NCBI GenBank assembly: GCA_030849065.1
Contig: JASAON010001621.1
Span: 42,804 to 106,803 of the forward strand
DNA from: Jaenimonas drosophilae
Taxonomy: Eukaryota > Euglenozoa > Kinetoplastea > Trypanosomatida > Trypanosomatidae
Reading direction: 5' to 3'
DNA: 64,000 nucleotides
How positions within the stretch are numbered: position 1 is the stretch's first letter; every line of letters starts with the position of its first letter. A model generated the notes under the pieces. That model made no database searches. It saw only the letters and a list, made by a program, of their open reading frames with translations, and was not told the origin of the DNA. A program made the position numbers and the translations under genes. Positions 21,420 through 30,514 of this stretch are shown here, piece after piece.

Positions 21420-21962
21420 ATGATCAAGGCCATCCTCGTCATCAATACCGCCGGCAAGGTGCGTCTGCTAAACTTCTTTGAGAAGCACATCTCCTTGATG
21501 CAGCAACAGAGCCTCATTGAGAGCCTCCATCGTGCTATTGGCCCGCGTGGTGAGGACCTCTGTTTCTTCGTGGACGGGTATCTCGACTGGCCCACCCCCG
21601 ACACCCGCATCGTGTACCGCCGCTATGCCACACTGTGCTTCATCTTCGTGACGGACAGCTCCGAGTCCCAGCTTGCCATTCTGGATCTGATTCAGGTCTT
21701 TGTGGAGGCATTGGACCGGGTCTTTGAGAATGTGTGTGAGCTGGACCTCATTTTTCACTCCGAGAAGGTGCAGCAGGTGCTCATGGAGATCGTCATGGGG
21801 GGCATGGTGCTGGAGATGTCCCGCGAGGAGGTGTTGCACCACTTGGGTGAGATGACCAAGTACAGCGCCGTTTCTGCGGCAGCTGCCAGCCGCGCCTCGG
21901 CGGACAACTACAGCTGCAGCCCTACCGCCCCTCTTGCTACACGAAGTAGTGGGTACAGCTAG
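21420..21962 (+). CDS. AP3S: AP-3 adaptor complex sigma subunit (180 aa)
   Basis: The small sigma subunit belongs to the AP-3 coat, which sorts membrane cargo from endosomes or Golgi to lysosome-related organelles; in trypanosomatids AP-3 is needed for acidocalcisome formation. The longin fold is clear: MIKAILVINTAGKVRL at the N-terminus, IVYRRYATLCF near 62, and the segment DSSESQLAILDLIQVFVEAL. FENVCELDLIF and VVMGGMVLE-like (IVMGGMVLEM) segments follow, which separate AP-3 sigma from sigma-1 and sigma-2. Length is normal. The frame is open 11 codons upstream through GT-rich leader, so I choose the ATG at 21420, which aligns with the family N-terminus. The Ser/Ala-rich tail after residue 145 is not conserved. 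Confidence 0.95.
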   Translation: MIKAILVINTAGKVRLLNFFEKHISLMQQQSLIESLHRAIGPRGEDLCFFVDGYLDWPTPDTRIVYRRYATLCFIFVTDSSESQLAILDLIQVFVEALDRVFENVCELDLIFHSEKVQQVLMEIVMGGMVLEMSREEVLHHLGEMTKYSAVSAAAASRASADNYSCSPTAPLATRSSGYS

Positions 21963-22048
21963 GCAACACTCACAGCTCTCTTGCCACAAGTGAATCCACA
22001 GGACGTCAAGTCAAGCAACTTTCGTTTCTTTTCAACACATATTTTCTT

Positions 22049-22069
22049 GTGTGTGTGTGTGTGTGTGTG
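22049..22069 (+). repeat. GT microsatellite
   Basis: An uninterrupted GT repeat of about ten units in the 3' region of the AP-3 sigma gene, just before the pyrimidine tract of the next gene. Confidence 0.85.
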
Positions 22070-22173
22070 GCCTTCTTCTTGTGCTCTAATCAACCTTCCT
22101 GAACTCTCTTCTTTCTTGCTTTGGTGTGGTGTGTTCTTCGTCAGCGCAAGGGTCCATCATCCACATTTGGCCC

Positions 22174-24045
22174 ATGGATGACGCTACAACAACAATGGCC
22201 AAGGATGCACCATCATGCTCCATCTTCGCCCACCTCGACGCCACGCGTCTTCAGGCGCGCTTCACCACGGAGCTCGGGAATCTTCAGATGGAGCTCGCCA
22301 CGCACACGGAGGAGCTTCTGCAGCAACAGGCCATCCTCCGTGGAGGTCTTGTGCAGCGGGTGGTCATGAGCCGTGCAAGCCAGCTTGCCACACGTCTTCA
22401 CGCCGCCTTGGTCGTGCGCGCCGCGGAGATTCAGCGCCAACGCCGTGAGCTGCTTCGAACACTTGAGCGCCGCATCATGGCCACTTCCCCCACCTCTCCA
22501 GCCACATCCGGCAAGAGGAAAGAGGAGGAAAAGCTCAGCACCGAGTCTGTGTGGGCGGAGGTGGCCGCCACCGTCTCTGCCGAGGCCAACACGACGGCCT
22601 TTGTGTGGCCTGTTGGTCCCACGCAAGAGGCATTTCGGCACTTTGCCCAGACTGCACTCGTTGGCGAGGCCTTGCACCGCCGCTACGCACGCGAAGGTGC
22701 CACTGCCACACCATCATCGTCGTGTAGTGGTGAGGCAGTGGAGCGTGGCCTTCAGCGGCTGTTAGAGTCCATGGAGCTCCATCCACATCCGCAGCAACAT
22801 GGATCAGTGACGGCAGCAGCTCCTCTTCTCTTCTCTGAAGCAGAGGTGGTTGATGCAGATGCTGAGGAGCTGCCGCAGCTCATTCGCCTCCCGGCCTTTG
22901 AATCTCTGGAGGCATTCTTGTGCGAGGCACCGTGGGCGGCGGAGGTGGCGATGAGCCGCTACGCCGAGTCCACCAAGTCGGCCCCGGCACGTGCGGAGAG
23001 CAAGACCGCCTCCACGGCCAATCTATCCGAGGTGTTGGGCTTCTCTCTTCTGGTTGCGTCATCTGGAAACAGCATCAACAACAACAGTACGACGGGGGAG
23101 GGGGCCAACCGCTCTACCACGCAGGAGGATTCTGCGAGTGGGGAGGTGGCGGTGGAGTCGATCTGCTCCACCGCCACATGGTGGATCTCGCGCGCAGTGG
23201 ATCAGTGGTGGGCACGTTTGCCACCTCCACAACTGGACGGCGTTGCGGCCGCTGCGATGGCGGCTGGCGCGGATGAGGAATCCGCGGCTGCCCGCGTCAT
23301 GGATGAAGAAGAGCCCATCGTGGAGGACTTCCTTGGTGTGCTGCGTACGCGATATGCCGTGGAGGTGGCGGCGCATGTTGTTGCCCTGCAGGCCTCCCTT
23401 GGCCGACTGCGGGAGAGCGAGGACGCGGTGGTGCTCGGCGACGGTGGGCGTGAGATGGCCGTGTGGGCTCCCGATGCCATTGCTGCTGCCAAGGATGGCG
23501 GTTCTTCTTGTGGTGGCAACAAGAAGATGAGCACGGACCTCGTGCGTGGTGCCACTCACATGACCATCACCGTCCTCACCCTCCCTGGCATGGAGCAGCT
23601 CTTCTATTGTGTGGCGCATGTCCTTGGGACGGCACTTCAGGAGGAGGTCCGAGCTGCTGTGGATGCCGGAACAGGGCTGACACTGCCACTTGTGGCCACA
23701 CCACCACCATCATCATCATCATGCTCTCTTGCGTACATGACTGGTGCAATGATGGGGTCGCTGCGACTGCCTTCACTTGCGGCCCTGCGTCTGTGGCTGT
23801 ACTTCAAGGACTTCGTCATGGACCTCAGCCCGCGCGGCCCCTTTGGCACAACATCCGACGAGCTCACAAGGGCCATCACACGGGCCGCGTTAAGGTGGGC
23901 GGCCGCCTCGTCATGCTGGTTGGGAGCGTGGACTTGCCCCACGACGGAGAGTGAGGTGGTCCTGCGAACTGCAGAACTGCGCATGAGCCAGTCTCTTCAG
24001 CCGACGGCAACGTCCACCACTGCCCCCCATGCTCCAACTCATTAG
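22174..24045 (+). CDS. Unknown helical protein (623 aa)
   Basis: I do not recognise the family. The frame is open from 22126, but the first ATG is at 22174, just after a pyrimidine tract and the acceptor-like TCGTCAG, so I start there. The N-terminal ~110 residues are predicted helical and amphipathic (many Leu, Gln, Glu, Arg), a possible coiled coil. The rest is largely helical with Ala-rich stretches and Ser/Thr-rich linkers near 210 and 310. There is no signal peptide or clear membrane segment. The helical build resembles subunits of vesicle-tethering or spindle complexes, but that is only an impression. Codon use is like the neighbours, and the frame is unbroken over 1.9 kb. Confidence 0.8.
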   Translation: MDDATTTMAKDAPSCSIFAHLDATRLQARFTTELGNLQMELATHTEELLQQQAILRGGLVQRVVMSRASQLATRLHAALVVRAAEIQRQRRELLRTLERRIMATSPTSPATSGKRKEEEKLSTESVWAEVAATVSAEANTTAFVWPVGPTQEAFRHFAQTALVGEALHRRYAREGATATPSSSCSGEAVERGLQRLLESMELHPHPQQHGSVTAAAPLLFSEAEVVDADAEELPQLIRLPAFESLEAFLCEAPWAAEVAMSRYAESTKSAPARAESKTASTANLSEVLGFSLLVASSGNSINNNSTTGEGANRSTTQEDSASGEVAVESICSTATWWISRAVDQWWARLPPPQLDGVAAAAMAAGADEESAAARVMDEEEPIVEDFLGVLRTRYAVEVAAHVVALQASLGRLRESEDAVVLGDGGREMAVWAPDAIAAAKDGGSSCGGNKKMSTDLVRGATHMTITVLTLPGMEQLFYCVAHVLGTALQEEVRAAVDAGTGLTLPLVATPPPSSSSCSLAYMTGAMMGSLRLPSLAALRLWLYFKDFVMDLSPRGPFGTTSDELTRAITRAALRWAAASSCWLGAWTCPTTESEVVLRTAELRMSQSLQPTATSTTAPHAPTH

Positions 24046-24332
24046 CAGCGTGCGTGTGTTGTGATGGGACGACGTGCCATCATCTCAGTTCTGCCGCCCT
24101 GTGTGTGTGTGTGTGTGCAGTCACCCTACTAACTCTTGTTGTGTTCTTCTTTTGACATGTCCTGTACGTATGTTTGCATTGCCCTACCCCGCCACTCTCC
24201 TACACACTTTCTTTCTTCCCTCATCTTCATCATTTCCTTGTGTAGCTCCGCTCTTTTTATCAAAAGACCGCTTCTCAGCACTTCCTCTCCTACTATCTCA
24301 TCCCAACAACCGCCGTTCTCACTCCCGCAATC

Positions 24333-25991
24333 ATGACGACCATGGCTAAGGTGGACGAGATCCTGGCGCGCTTCGACCGGAAGTCGCCCCAGGACGCCTA
24401 CAAGCAGGTGTGCAGCGAGCTTGGCATCCGCTACCAGAAGGAGATCTACAACATCCTCCCCGATGTTCCCTCCGCCTGGCACCGCATCCAGACCTTGGAG
24501 CTTGACCAGTGCCTGCTCGGCCCCAAGGGATGCATGGCCCTCCTGCCCATGATCACCGTCTGCACGACCCTCCGCAAGATTAGCCTCCGAACCTGCGGCC
24601 TCTCCGATGAGTTCGTCAAGGAGCTGTGCGAGATCCTCCAGGGCCACCCCAGCGTCCGCGCCGTGGATGTCAGCCAGAACCCCCTCGTCACGGTGTACTC
24701 CGCCAGCCACATCATCAACCTGATGAAGAACAACTCCAACATGGTTACCTTCGACGTCGATGATACCCACGTCGGCCAGAATGTGGCCAACATCATCGCC
24801 GCCCTCGGTCAGGTGAATACCTACAACGTCTCCACCTACTACCAGGACAACTACTTCAAGATGAAGGACCTCTTCGGCTACCTGGATGATGAAGGCTACG
24901 GCTGGGTGCTCCTCAAGTCCCTCGTCCTGAACTGCCCCTACCCGGTGCTCCAGGAGCAGTTCGTGGAGCGCATTGCCACCCGCAAGCCCCGGAAGCGCAG
25001 TGACAACAAGATCTCCTGCAACACCTTCCTCGAGCTCATTTACATGAACTACAAGACCGAGAAGGAGATTGCTGAGTTTGTGGAAGAGACCATTGACGAG
25101 CCCTACGTCTTCATGATAGCCAACTGGAAGCAGCTGATCACCGCGGCGGAGCGCTACAACGAGACCGCCACGACGAAGGTGGCCCTCCCCGAGGACATCC
25201 ACCGCATCCGCATCCGCGACTACCTCCTCGTCAATGAGGACGCCGATGCCGTCATCGCCGCCGCTGCGGAGTTCCAGGAGGAAGAGACCGGTGCCGCTGA
25301 GACCCTCCAGATCAGCTCCCTGAACCTCCTCAAGGCCACCAAGACCTCCTTCAACCCCCCTCCGAGCATGAAGCCCATCTACATGTTCTTCCAGGACCGC
25401 GACGCCGCCTTCATCCCTGACTGCATGCGCAACGGCTCCCGCCTCTTCAGCATGGGCGGCATGAATTTCCTCAACGCCACCCAGGGAACGATGCGCGATA
25501 TTGCCGACGTGGACCCCGGTGATGCTGCCCACACCTTCTCCCTGCCCCCAAGCATCGTGAAGATGCTGCTGGAGTTCTTCAACCGCGAGTACGGCAAGAT
25601 TCCCCGCAAGAAGGAGAGCGTCATCCCTGACTCCCCCAAGACCAAGAAGGACAAGTCCATGGAGAAGGCCGCCATCCCGATCCGCACCTTCCTCGATGCG
25701 GAGTTCGTGACGGACCTCGAGCGCCTCAAGCCCTGCCTCCTCGCTGACCACTACAGCCGCTACGCCCTCCCCATCGATGACTGCACCATCACCCTTCAGG
25801 AGATGGTCAACCTGCTCGATGAGCTCTACGTGCAGGTGCGCGTGGACAGCCTCATCTCCTACGACGCCATCGTGGCCATGGAGAACCCGCTCAAGGTGCC
25901 CCAGTACGCCGACTTCCTCTCGAAGCATCTGCTCGAGCGTGATGAGGACGTGAAGATCATCGAGCCCCTCCAGAACAACATGGCCTACTAA
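24333..25991 (+). CDS. Leucine-rich-repeat protein with strong codon bias (552 aa)
   Basis: Residues ~45-125 hold leucine-rich repeats of the ribonuclease-inhibitor type (for example LRKISLRTCGLSDEFVKEL then VRAVDVSQNPL). The remaining ~420 residues are mixed helical and strand, with no domain I recognise. Third codon positions are very largely C or G, more so than in most neighbours and similar to TCTP, which suggests high expression. In kinetoplastids abundant proteins with short LRR blocks are often cytoskeletal or flagellar; this is inference only. Start: the first ATG at 24333 follows a CT-rich leader; a second ATG lies three codons on. There is no signal peptide or membrane segment. Confidence 0.85.
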   Translation: MTTMAKVDEILARFDRKSPQDAYKQVCSELGIRYQKEIYNILPDVPSAWHRIQTLELDQCLLGPKGCMALLPMITVCTTLRKISLRTCGLSDEFVKELCEILQGHPSVRAVDVSQNPLVTVYSASHIINLMKNNSNMVTFDVDDTHVGQNVANIIAALGQVNTYNVSTYYQDNYFKMKDLFGYLDDEGYGWVLLKSLVLNCPYPVLQEQFVERIATRKPRKRSDNKISCNTFLELIYMNYKTEKEIAEFVEETIDEPYVFMIANWKQLITAAERYNETATTKVALPEDIHRIRIRDYLLVNEDADAVIAAAAEFQEEETGAAETLQISSLNLLKATKTSFNPPPSMKPIYMFFQDRDAAFIPDCMRNGSRLFSMGGMNFLNATQGTMRDIADVDPGDAAHTFSLPPSIVKMLLEFFNREYGKIPRKKESVIPDSPKTKKDKSMEKAAIPIRTFLDAEFVTDLERLKPCLLADHYSRYALPIDDCTITLQEMVNLLDELYVQVRVDSLISYDAIVAMENPLKVPQYADFLSKHLLERDEDVKIIEPLQNNMAY

Positions 25992-27716
25992 GACCACGAA
26001 CACAACTCCAGCCATCAACGCGTGTCGCGTGTTGTCGTAGCTGGTTCTTTGTTTGGTTGATGCCATCGTTGAACTTCCTCCCGGACGTGGATCGAAGCGC
26101 TGGGCTCGATCGCGGCCACAGGCTTCCTTCACCCCCCTCTCTCTCTCTCTCCCCCCACCCCGCCCGCTTCCCTCCCAACAACCTTTGGCTGTAGTGGAGG
26201 GCGATATGCGCATATACGTTGGGTGGGCGTGTGTGCGAGAGTTGAAGGGGGGAAGGCTGTCCTCGTTCTCTAGCACAGAGGCGTTCGATGTACAGTAGTG
26301 TGACGAAGAGCACTGAAGCAGCAGATTCTGCCCCCCTTCAAACAAAGAAACAACGTCTGTGGGTTGTTTCTGTGGGGGTGTATGGAAGTGAGGGTACCTC
26401 TTATACCACACCTCCCGTGTATCCTGCTGAGTCTTCTCTCTCCCCTTCCCCCCTAACCAACAACAACATCCCTTCGCGTTGTTGTGGTTGATGGTGGCGG
26501 TGGGGAGATGGCTGTGCGGAGAGGTAGGAATGACGTGAGGGGTGGATGAGGAGAGGTACCCTATCCAACATGCCATGACTCGCGTCTTCATTTTTCATAT
26601 GCTTTCGTTTTTGTTTTCTTTACTCCCTCCCCCCAACACACATCACTCTCGGTGTTCCAACGCTCCTCCTCCCATCAACGTACATACACATACCCCGATA
26701 CTTCTCATCCGCCGCCGAAACACACACACACTCCCAAATCGCCGCCCGCCGCGGTTGAGACGTGATGTGCTGCGCGACGTGCAAGAAAGTGTGTGTGTGT
26801 GTGTTGGCCCATGGGAGGACAGGAGTGAGCGAGGGTGGGGCCCCTACGAGGTGATGGCCTACACAAACGATACACACCGTATTTGGGTAAAGCACCATCA
26901 TGTATGTCATTCAGTACAAAAAAAAAACCCTTATGTTTTTACGTTTCATCTGTTCGGTGTTTAGGGGGAATATGGTGGAGTCGAGGCACTCCCTCTTCTT
27001 CCTTCTTCAGTACACCACTAAAGTATGGGAGAGAGCGGGAGTGAGGCGGCGGTACAGCGGAAGGAGAGAAGGACGGGGTAGAGAGGAGGGGGGGGGGGGC
27101 AGTGGGCTCTCGTGTGGCTTTGGCGGCGGCTCGGTGAGGATGGGGGCAATCAACTCCTTTTCCCTCACTCGACCAACCCCGCACAACCCCACGTTCATCC
27201 CCCCCTATTATTCTCTTGTTTTTCTCAACCCCGCTTGCACGCCACCACGACAACCAACCAACAAGGTTGGCGCAGAACACGCAGGTTCCGCCGCGCAACA
27301 AGAAGACTCACTCACTAGACCTATTTCCCCACACTCCCCATGTAATGCTGCCTAGATCTGCGAAGGATGATGCCAAAACTTTGTTTTTTCCGCGCACACG
27401 CACCACGTTTCCTCCCCCCTTCCCTACAGCACATGTGGCCATGGCCTGTATGTGGATGTGTGGGTGATGGATCGTGTGCATTTTGTCCCATGCATGTTCC
27501 ATGATGTGAAGCTCATTTCTGCATTCCATCATCCCTCTCTCCACCACTATTTTTTTTCTTTTTTTCTTTCTTGCTTCACGTTAGTTTATTGGCCCCACAC
27601 ACCCCACAAAGCTACACGAGTTGCTGCACAGACAGTCTCACCCCACACACCCTCAAACACACAGCCACTTCTTCCTACCAGTACCCAGAGCTTCTGAACA
27701 ACGTCTTGGCCAGCAG
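25992..27716. other. Long intergenic region, no convincing gene
   Basis: About 1.7 kb of low-complexity sequence: CT runs (26130-26165), CA runs (26720-26735), GT runs (26793-26803), an A run (26918-26926), a G run near 27091-27099 and T runs near 27549-27570. Open frames here translate to simple-sequence peptides or lack an ATG. I see no tRNA-like box pair or other RNA gene. Confidence 0.5.
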
Positions 27717-28060
27717 ATGTCCACTAACGTGACGTTCACGACTGGTACCCCTACCTCGGAGGTGCAGAGTCTGCCACCACCACGAGAATCCAATAGGGCG
27801 GTGATTGGTTCGATCCAGGACGCACGAATCCTTTGTTGGGACGTGCGAGTGAGGCGTTGGACGCCTTGTGCGCTGAAGGACCGGTGCTGACGCTCGGAGT
27901 GCATGACGTGATTCTGGGGCCCGATGCATGTATCTGCGAAGCAACACGTGTTTTTTTTCCCCATCGCAATCTTCACAGCCGCGTTAAAGCACGGAATCAA
28001 CCTGCACCACTTCTTCAGAGACCTCCGTGCATCTGTGTGTGTGTGTGCCCGCGCTTTTGT
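27717..28060 (+). pseudogene. Possible decayed or frameshifted small gene
   Basis: An ATG at 27717 follows CAGCAG and opens a 57-residue frame with coding-like codons that stops at 27890. From about 27796 to 28030 the frame offset by two reads smoothly through ASEALDALCAEGP and HDVILGPDACICEA up to a T run at 27951-27958. After the T run the first frame again reads protein-like (AIFTAALKHGINLHHFF). Two compensating shifts, one next to a homopolymer, fit a pseudogene or sequencing error. The minus strand also has an unbroken 156-codon frame here (27653-28123), so the coding strand is not certain. The block is much less repetitive than its surroundings. I recognise no family. Confidence 0.3.
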
Positions 28061-28511
28061 AGGAGTTTCGTCTCCTCCGATGACGATGACGCCCCTCCCC
28101 CCTCCCCCCACACACGCAGACATCCGTCTTTATACGCTGCACCAATATACTGTTCCTCCTCCAACACGGCATAGCTCGGCACACACCGCCACTGTGTTCG
28201 TGTATGGATTCACTGATTGTTGTTACAGAGCTTCATATATGTTTCAGAGTATCTGGAATACAGACGATCTATCACATCAGGCATCATGCACAGGGGGCAT
28301 GTGCTTGATCAATGTTCATGACATCCACGTACTGCGTGAGACGAACCTACACTGTGAGAGGTGGGTTTTCTGTGTTTCTATACTGGCTGCTCGGGAACGT
28401 TCGTGCACCAGTAGGCGCGGGTGAGTACATCGGCTGTTGTTTGTACTTCCACGGCATTCATGACGACGACGGCAACACCACACTCACCGCCTGTTTTCCG
28501 CTTTTTTTTTC

Positions 28512-28732
28512 CGCTGACAGAGGAGGAGTGTCACACGTTACGAGAAGAACGTAAAAATTGCACCATGGAAGGAACCGAAAAATGAAAAAGGAAGAGAATG
28601 AATCCCCCAATCACCCAACACTTTTTGTAGTGATTGGGGGATTCATTCTCTTCCTTTTTCATTTTTCGGTTCCTTCCATGGTGCAATTTTTACGTTCTTC
28701 TCGTAACGTGTGACACTCCTCCTCTGTCAGCG
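28512..28732. repeat. Perfect inverted repeat, 103-bp arms with 15-base loop
   Basis: The left arm 28512-28614 is the exact reverse complement of 28630-28732, with 28615-28629 as the loop. I paired the arms base by base and found no mismatch; pairing fails at 28511/28733 and at 28615/28629. The arms are not simple repeats. The left edge abuts a T run (28502-28510) and begins CGCTGACAG, so a pyrimidine tract plus acceptor-like AG sits at the outer edge of the hairpin. It lies between the possible pseudogene at 27.8 kb and the RRM gene at 29.2 kb. It could be a real hairpin RNA source, a mobile-element remnant or an assembly fold-back. Confidence 0.95.
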
Positions 28733-29197
28733 CCCGCCAACTTTTCATTGAGGGTGCAAACAAGTGCAAGTGGATGCACACATCCATTCTTATTGTTTTG
28801 TTATTTATTTTTATTTCTCTACCTTAATCAATGTACTTTCCTGGAAGACGGCGTACAACATGATGATACTCAGAAGCTGCACATTTCTTTGTTGTAGCGA
28901 CAACCCTACCCTTTTATCTTGTTGACCCAAGCAACTTATCTGCACAGCACCGCCCACACATTTCAGCACCCGTTACTCTGGCCAAACTGGTGCTTCCTGC
29001 GTGCCACCACACCCCTTCACTGACACACACCTCGTCTTCCTCTCTCTCCCTTTCCTTGCACGATAGATCTCGACGTCAAACACAAACAAAGCTGCTCACC
29101 TTCGCTCTCCTCCTCCTACGAGCCAACGAACGTACCCATTTGCTCCTTCCAGCACACTACTTCTTCCGTCCGACCCCAGTCCTCTCTCAGTGCTGCA
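28733..29197. other. Intergenic region leading to the RRM gene
   Basis: T-rich sequence near 28790-28820 is followed by CT-rich leader. The sequence CCTCTCTCAG at 29181-29190, eight bases before the ATG at 29198, is a good trans-splice acceptor candidate. No gene seen. Confidence 0.5.
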
Positions 29198-30514
29198 ATG
29201 TACGGCTTTGACCCCGCCATGTCTTTCTTGTGGACGGCCACACCCGCAGAGCGCGGGAACACCGCGGCGCCAACGGCTGCGGTTCCGATGCCCTATCTTT
29301 CCTCCGCCCCACTGAACCAAGGTGGAGCCGTTCCCCCAATGGGGATGATGTCGGAGCAGCAGCGCCATCCGGCTCCGTGTTCCTGGTTGGGCCCAGATAT
29401 ATCTGCGAATACCTGCCCAACAGGAGCACCCGTGGAGCAAGCGCGCCGTGGAAGTGGTGAGTCATTGAAGGCCAACCCGACCTCGGCGGTTCCGTTGAAC
29501 CCTTTTCCTCCGCTGCAGGACCGTGGTGCGTCCATGAGCTACAACAGCTCCGGCAATTTCAGCAACTGCTCTCCACTGGAGAACCCAGGGATGCCCATCC
29601 AGACCAACTGCCCCTCCACCGATGCCTCCTCGGCCAGCCACGATGACCTCCGCAGCAATGTCTTTGTCTGCGGCATCAGCTCCAACGTCCGTGACAACGA
29701 CCTCGAGGCCATCTTTTGCCCCTTTGGCGAGGTTGTCTCCGCCAAGGTGATGCTGGACATCCACAGCGGCCAGAGCCGCGGGATTGCCTTTGTGAAGTAC
29801 ACAACAGCAGAGGCTGCGGAGCGTGCCATCCAGGCACTGAACGGACGCAGCGTCGATGGGATGGTACTGACGGTCCGTGTGGCCAACTCCCGTGCCGCCT
29901 ACCTCCCAGGTGCCCCGACCAACAAGCTCTTCATTCGCAATGTGCCCCTGGCGGTGGGCCGTGCTAGCCTCATGCAACACTTTTCCCAGTTTGGTGTGGT
30001 GAGTGACATCGTCATTCACGCCGACACCGCCTCAAAGGGAAGCGGACGAAACGAGGTGATCCGCAGTGGCAACGTGAACATCGCCTTCATCACCTTCTCC
30101 ACCCCAGAAATGGCCTCTGCCGCCGCGGCCAAGACACACCGCAGCACACCCTTCCCAGAGTGCGAGGGGGTCCCATTGTTGGCAAAGGTCGCGGAGGACA
30201 ACAACCGCCGCACAGAGCGTTTGCAGCGCCGACTTCGGAACCCGGTGACCACGGGAAGCCGTGGCCCACAAGCTCCAATCGCCCCGGTGAGCCCGCCCAT
30301 GTTGGCACAGGCCAACGTCCCCTTCACGATGCCAACGGCGGCGTCCCCCTTCCAACAGAACGCGATGCTGGCGATGTCACAGTGGCCCGCCGCGCCGGTC
30401 TTCCCTGGAGGGTTCATTCCCGCGACGGTGGGTCGGGGTCCCATGGCGACGCCCTTCCTTGGGAACCCTGGGCAGCCCATCTACTTCATGCCTCCCGCCA
30501 CCCCCGCTGTGTAG
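29198..30514 (+). CDS. RNA-binding protein with two RRM domains (438 aa)
   Basis: Two RNA recognition motifs are clear. RRM1 (about 154-230) has RNP2 VFVCGI and RNP1 RGIAFVKY at 194-201, with aromatic residues at the RNA-contact positions. RRM2 (about 242-330) has RNP2 LFIRNV and a looser RNP1 (NIAFITF), with an insertion before it. Both flanks are Pro/Ala/Gly/Met-rich and probably disordered. Kinetoplastids regulate most genes after transcription, and two-RRM proteins of this build commonly control mRNA stability or translation. I cannot assign it to a named member. Start: the ATG at 29198 follows an acceptor-like CTCAG by a few bases. It is preceded by the large inverted repeat about 470 bases upstream. 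Confidence 0.92.
   Translation: MYGFDPAMSFLWTATPAERGNTAAPTAAVPMPYLSSAPLNQGGAVPPMGMMSEQQRHPAPCSWLGPDISANTCPTGAPVEQARRGSGESLKANPTSAVPLNPFPPLQDRGASMSYNSSGNFSNCSPLENPGMPIQTNCPSTDASSASHDDLRSNVFVCGISSNVRDNDLEAIFCPFGEVVSAKVMLDIHSGQSRGIAFVKYTTAEAAERAIQALNGRSVDGMVLTVRVANSRAAYLPGAPTNKLFIRNVPLAVGRASLMQHFSQFGVVSDIVIHADTASKGSGRNEVIRSGNVNIAFITFSTPEMASAAAAKTHRSTPFPECEGVPLLAKVAEDNNRRTERLQRRLRNPVTTGSRGPQAPIAPVSPPMLAQANVPFTMPTAASPFQQNAMLAMSQWPAAPVFPGGFIPATVGRGPMATPFLGNPGQPIYFMPPATPAV

Noticed and set aside
26452..26492. Short inverted repeat around AACCAACAACAAC and GTTGTTGTGGTT
   Set aside because: Pairing is short and imperfect and arises from CAA/GTT simple sequence; it is not comparable with the hairpin at 28.6 kb.
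24129..26591. 820-codon minus-strand open frame opposite the LRR gene
   Set aside because: It is the antisense shadow of the strongly biased LRR gene: C/G third positions leave few stops on the other strand. Its Val/Leu/Gly/His-rich translation has no domain, and no other gene here is on the minus strand.
27805..27820. Possible tRNA B box (GGTTCGATCC) near 27808
   Set aside because: It is one base short of the consensus, has no matching A box at the right distance, and no T-arm stem can be drawn around it.
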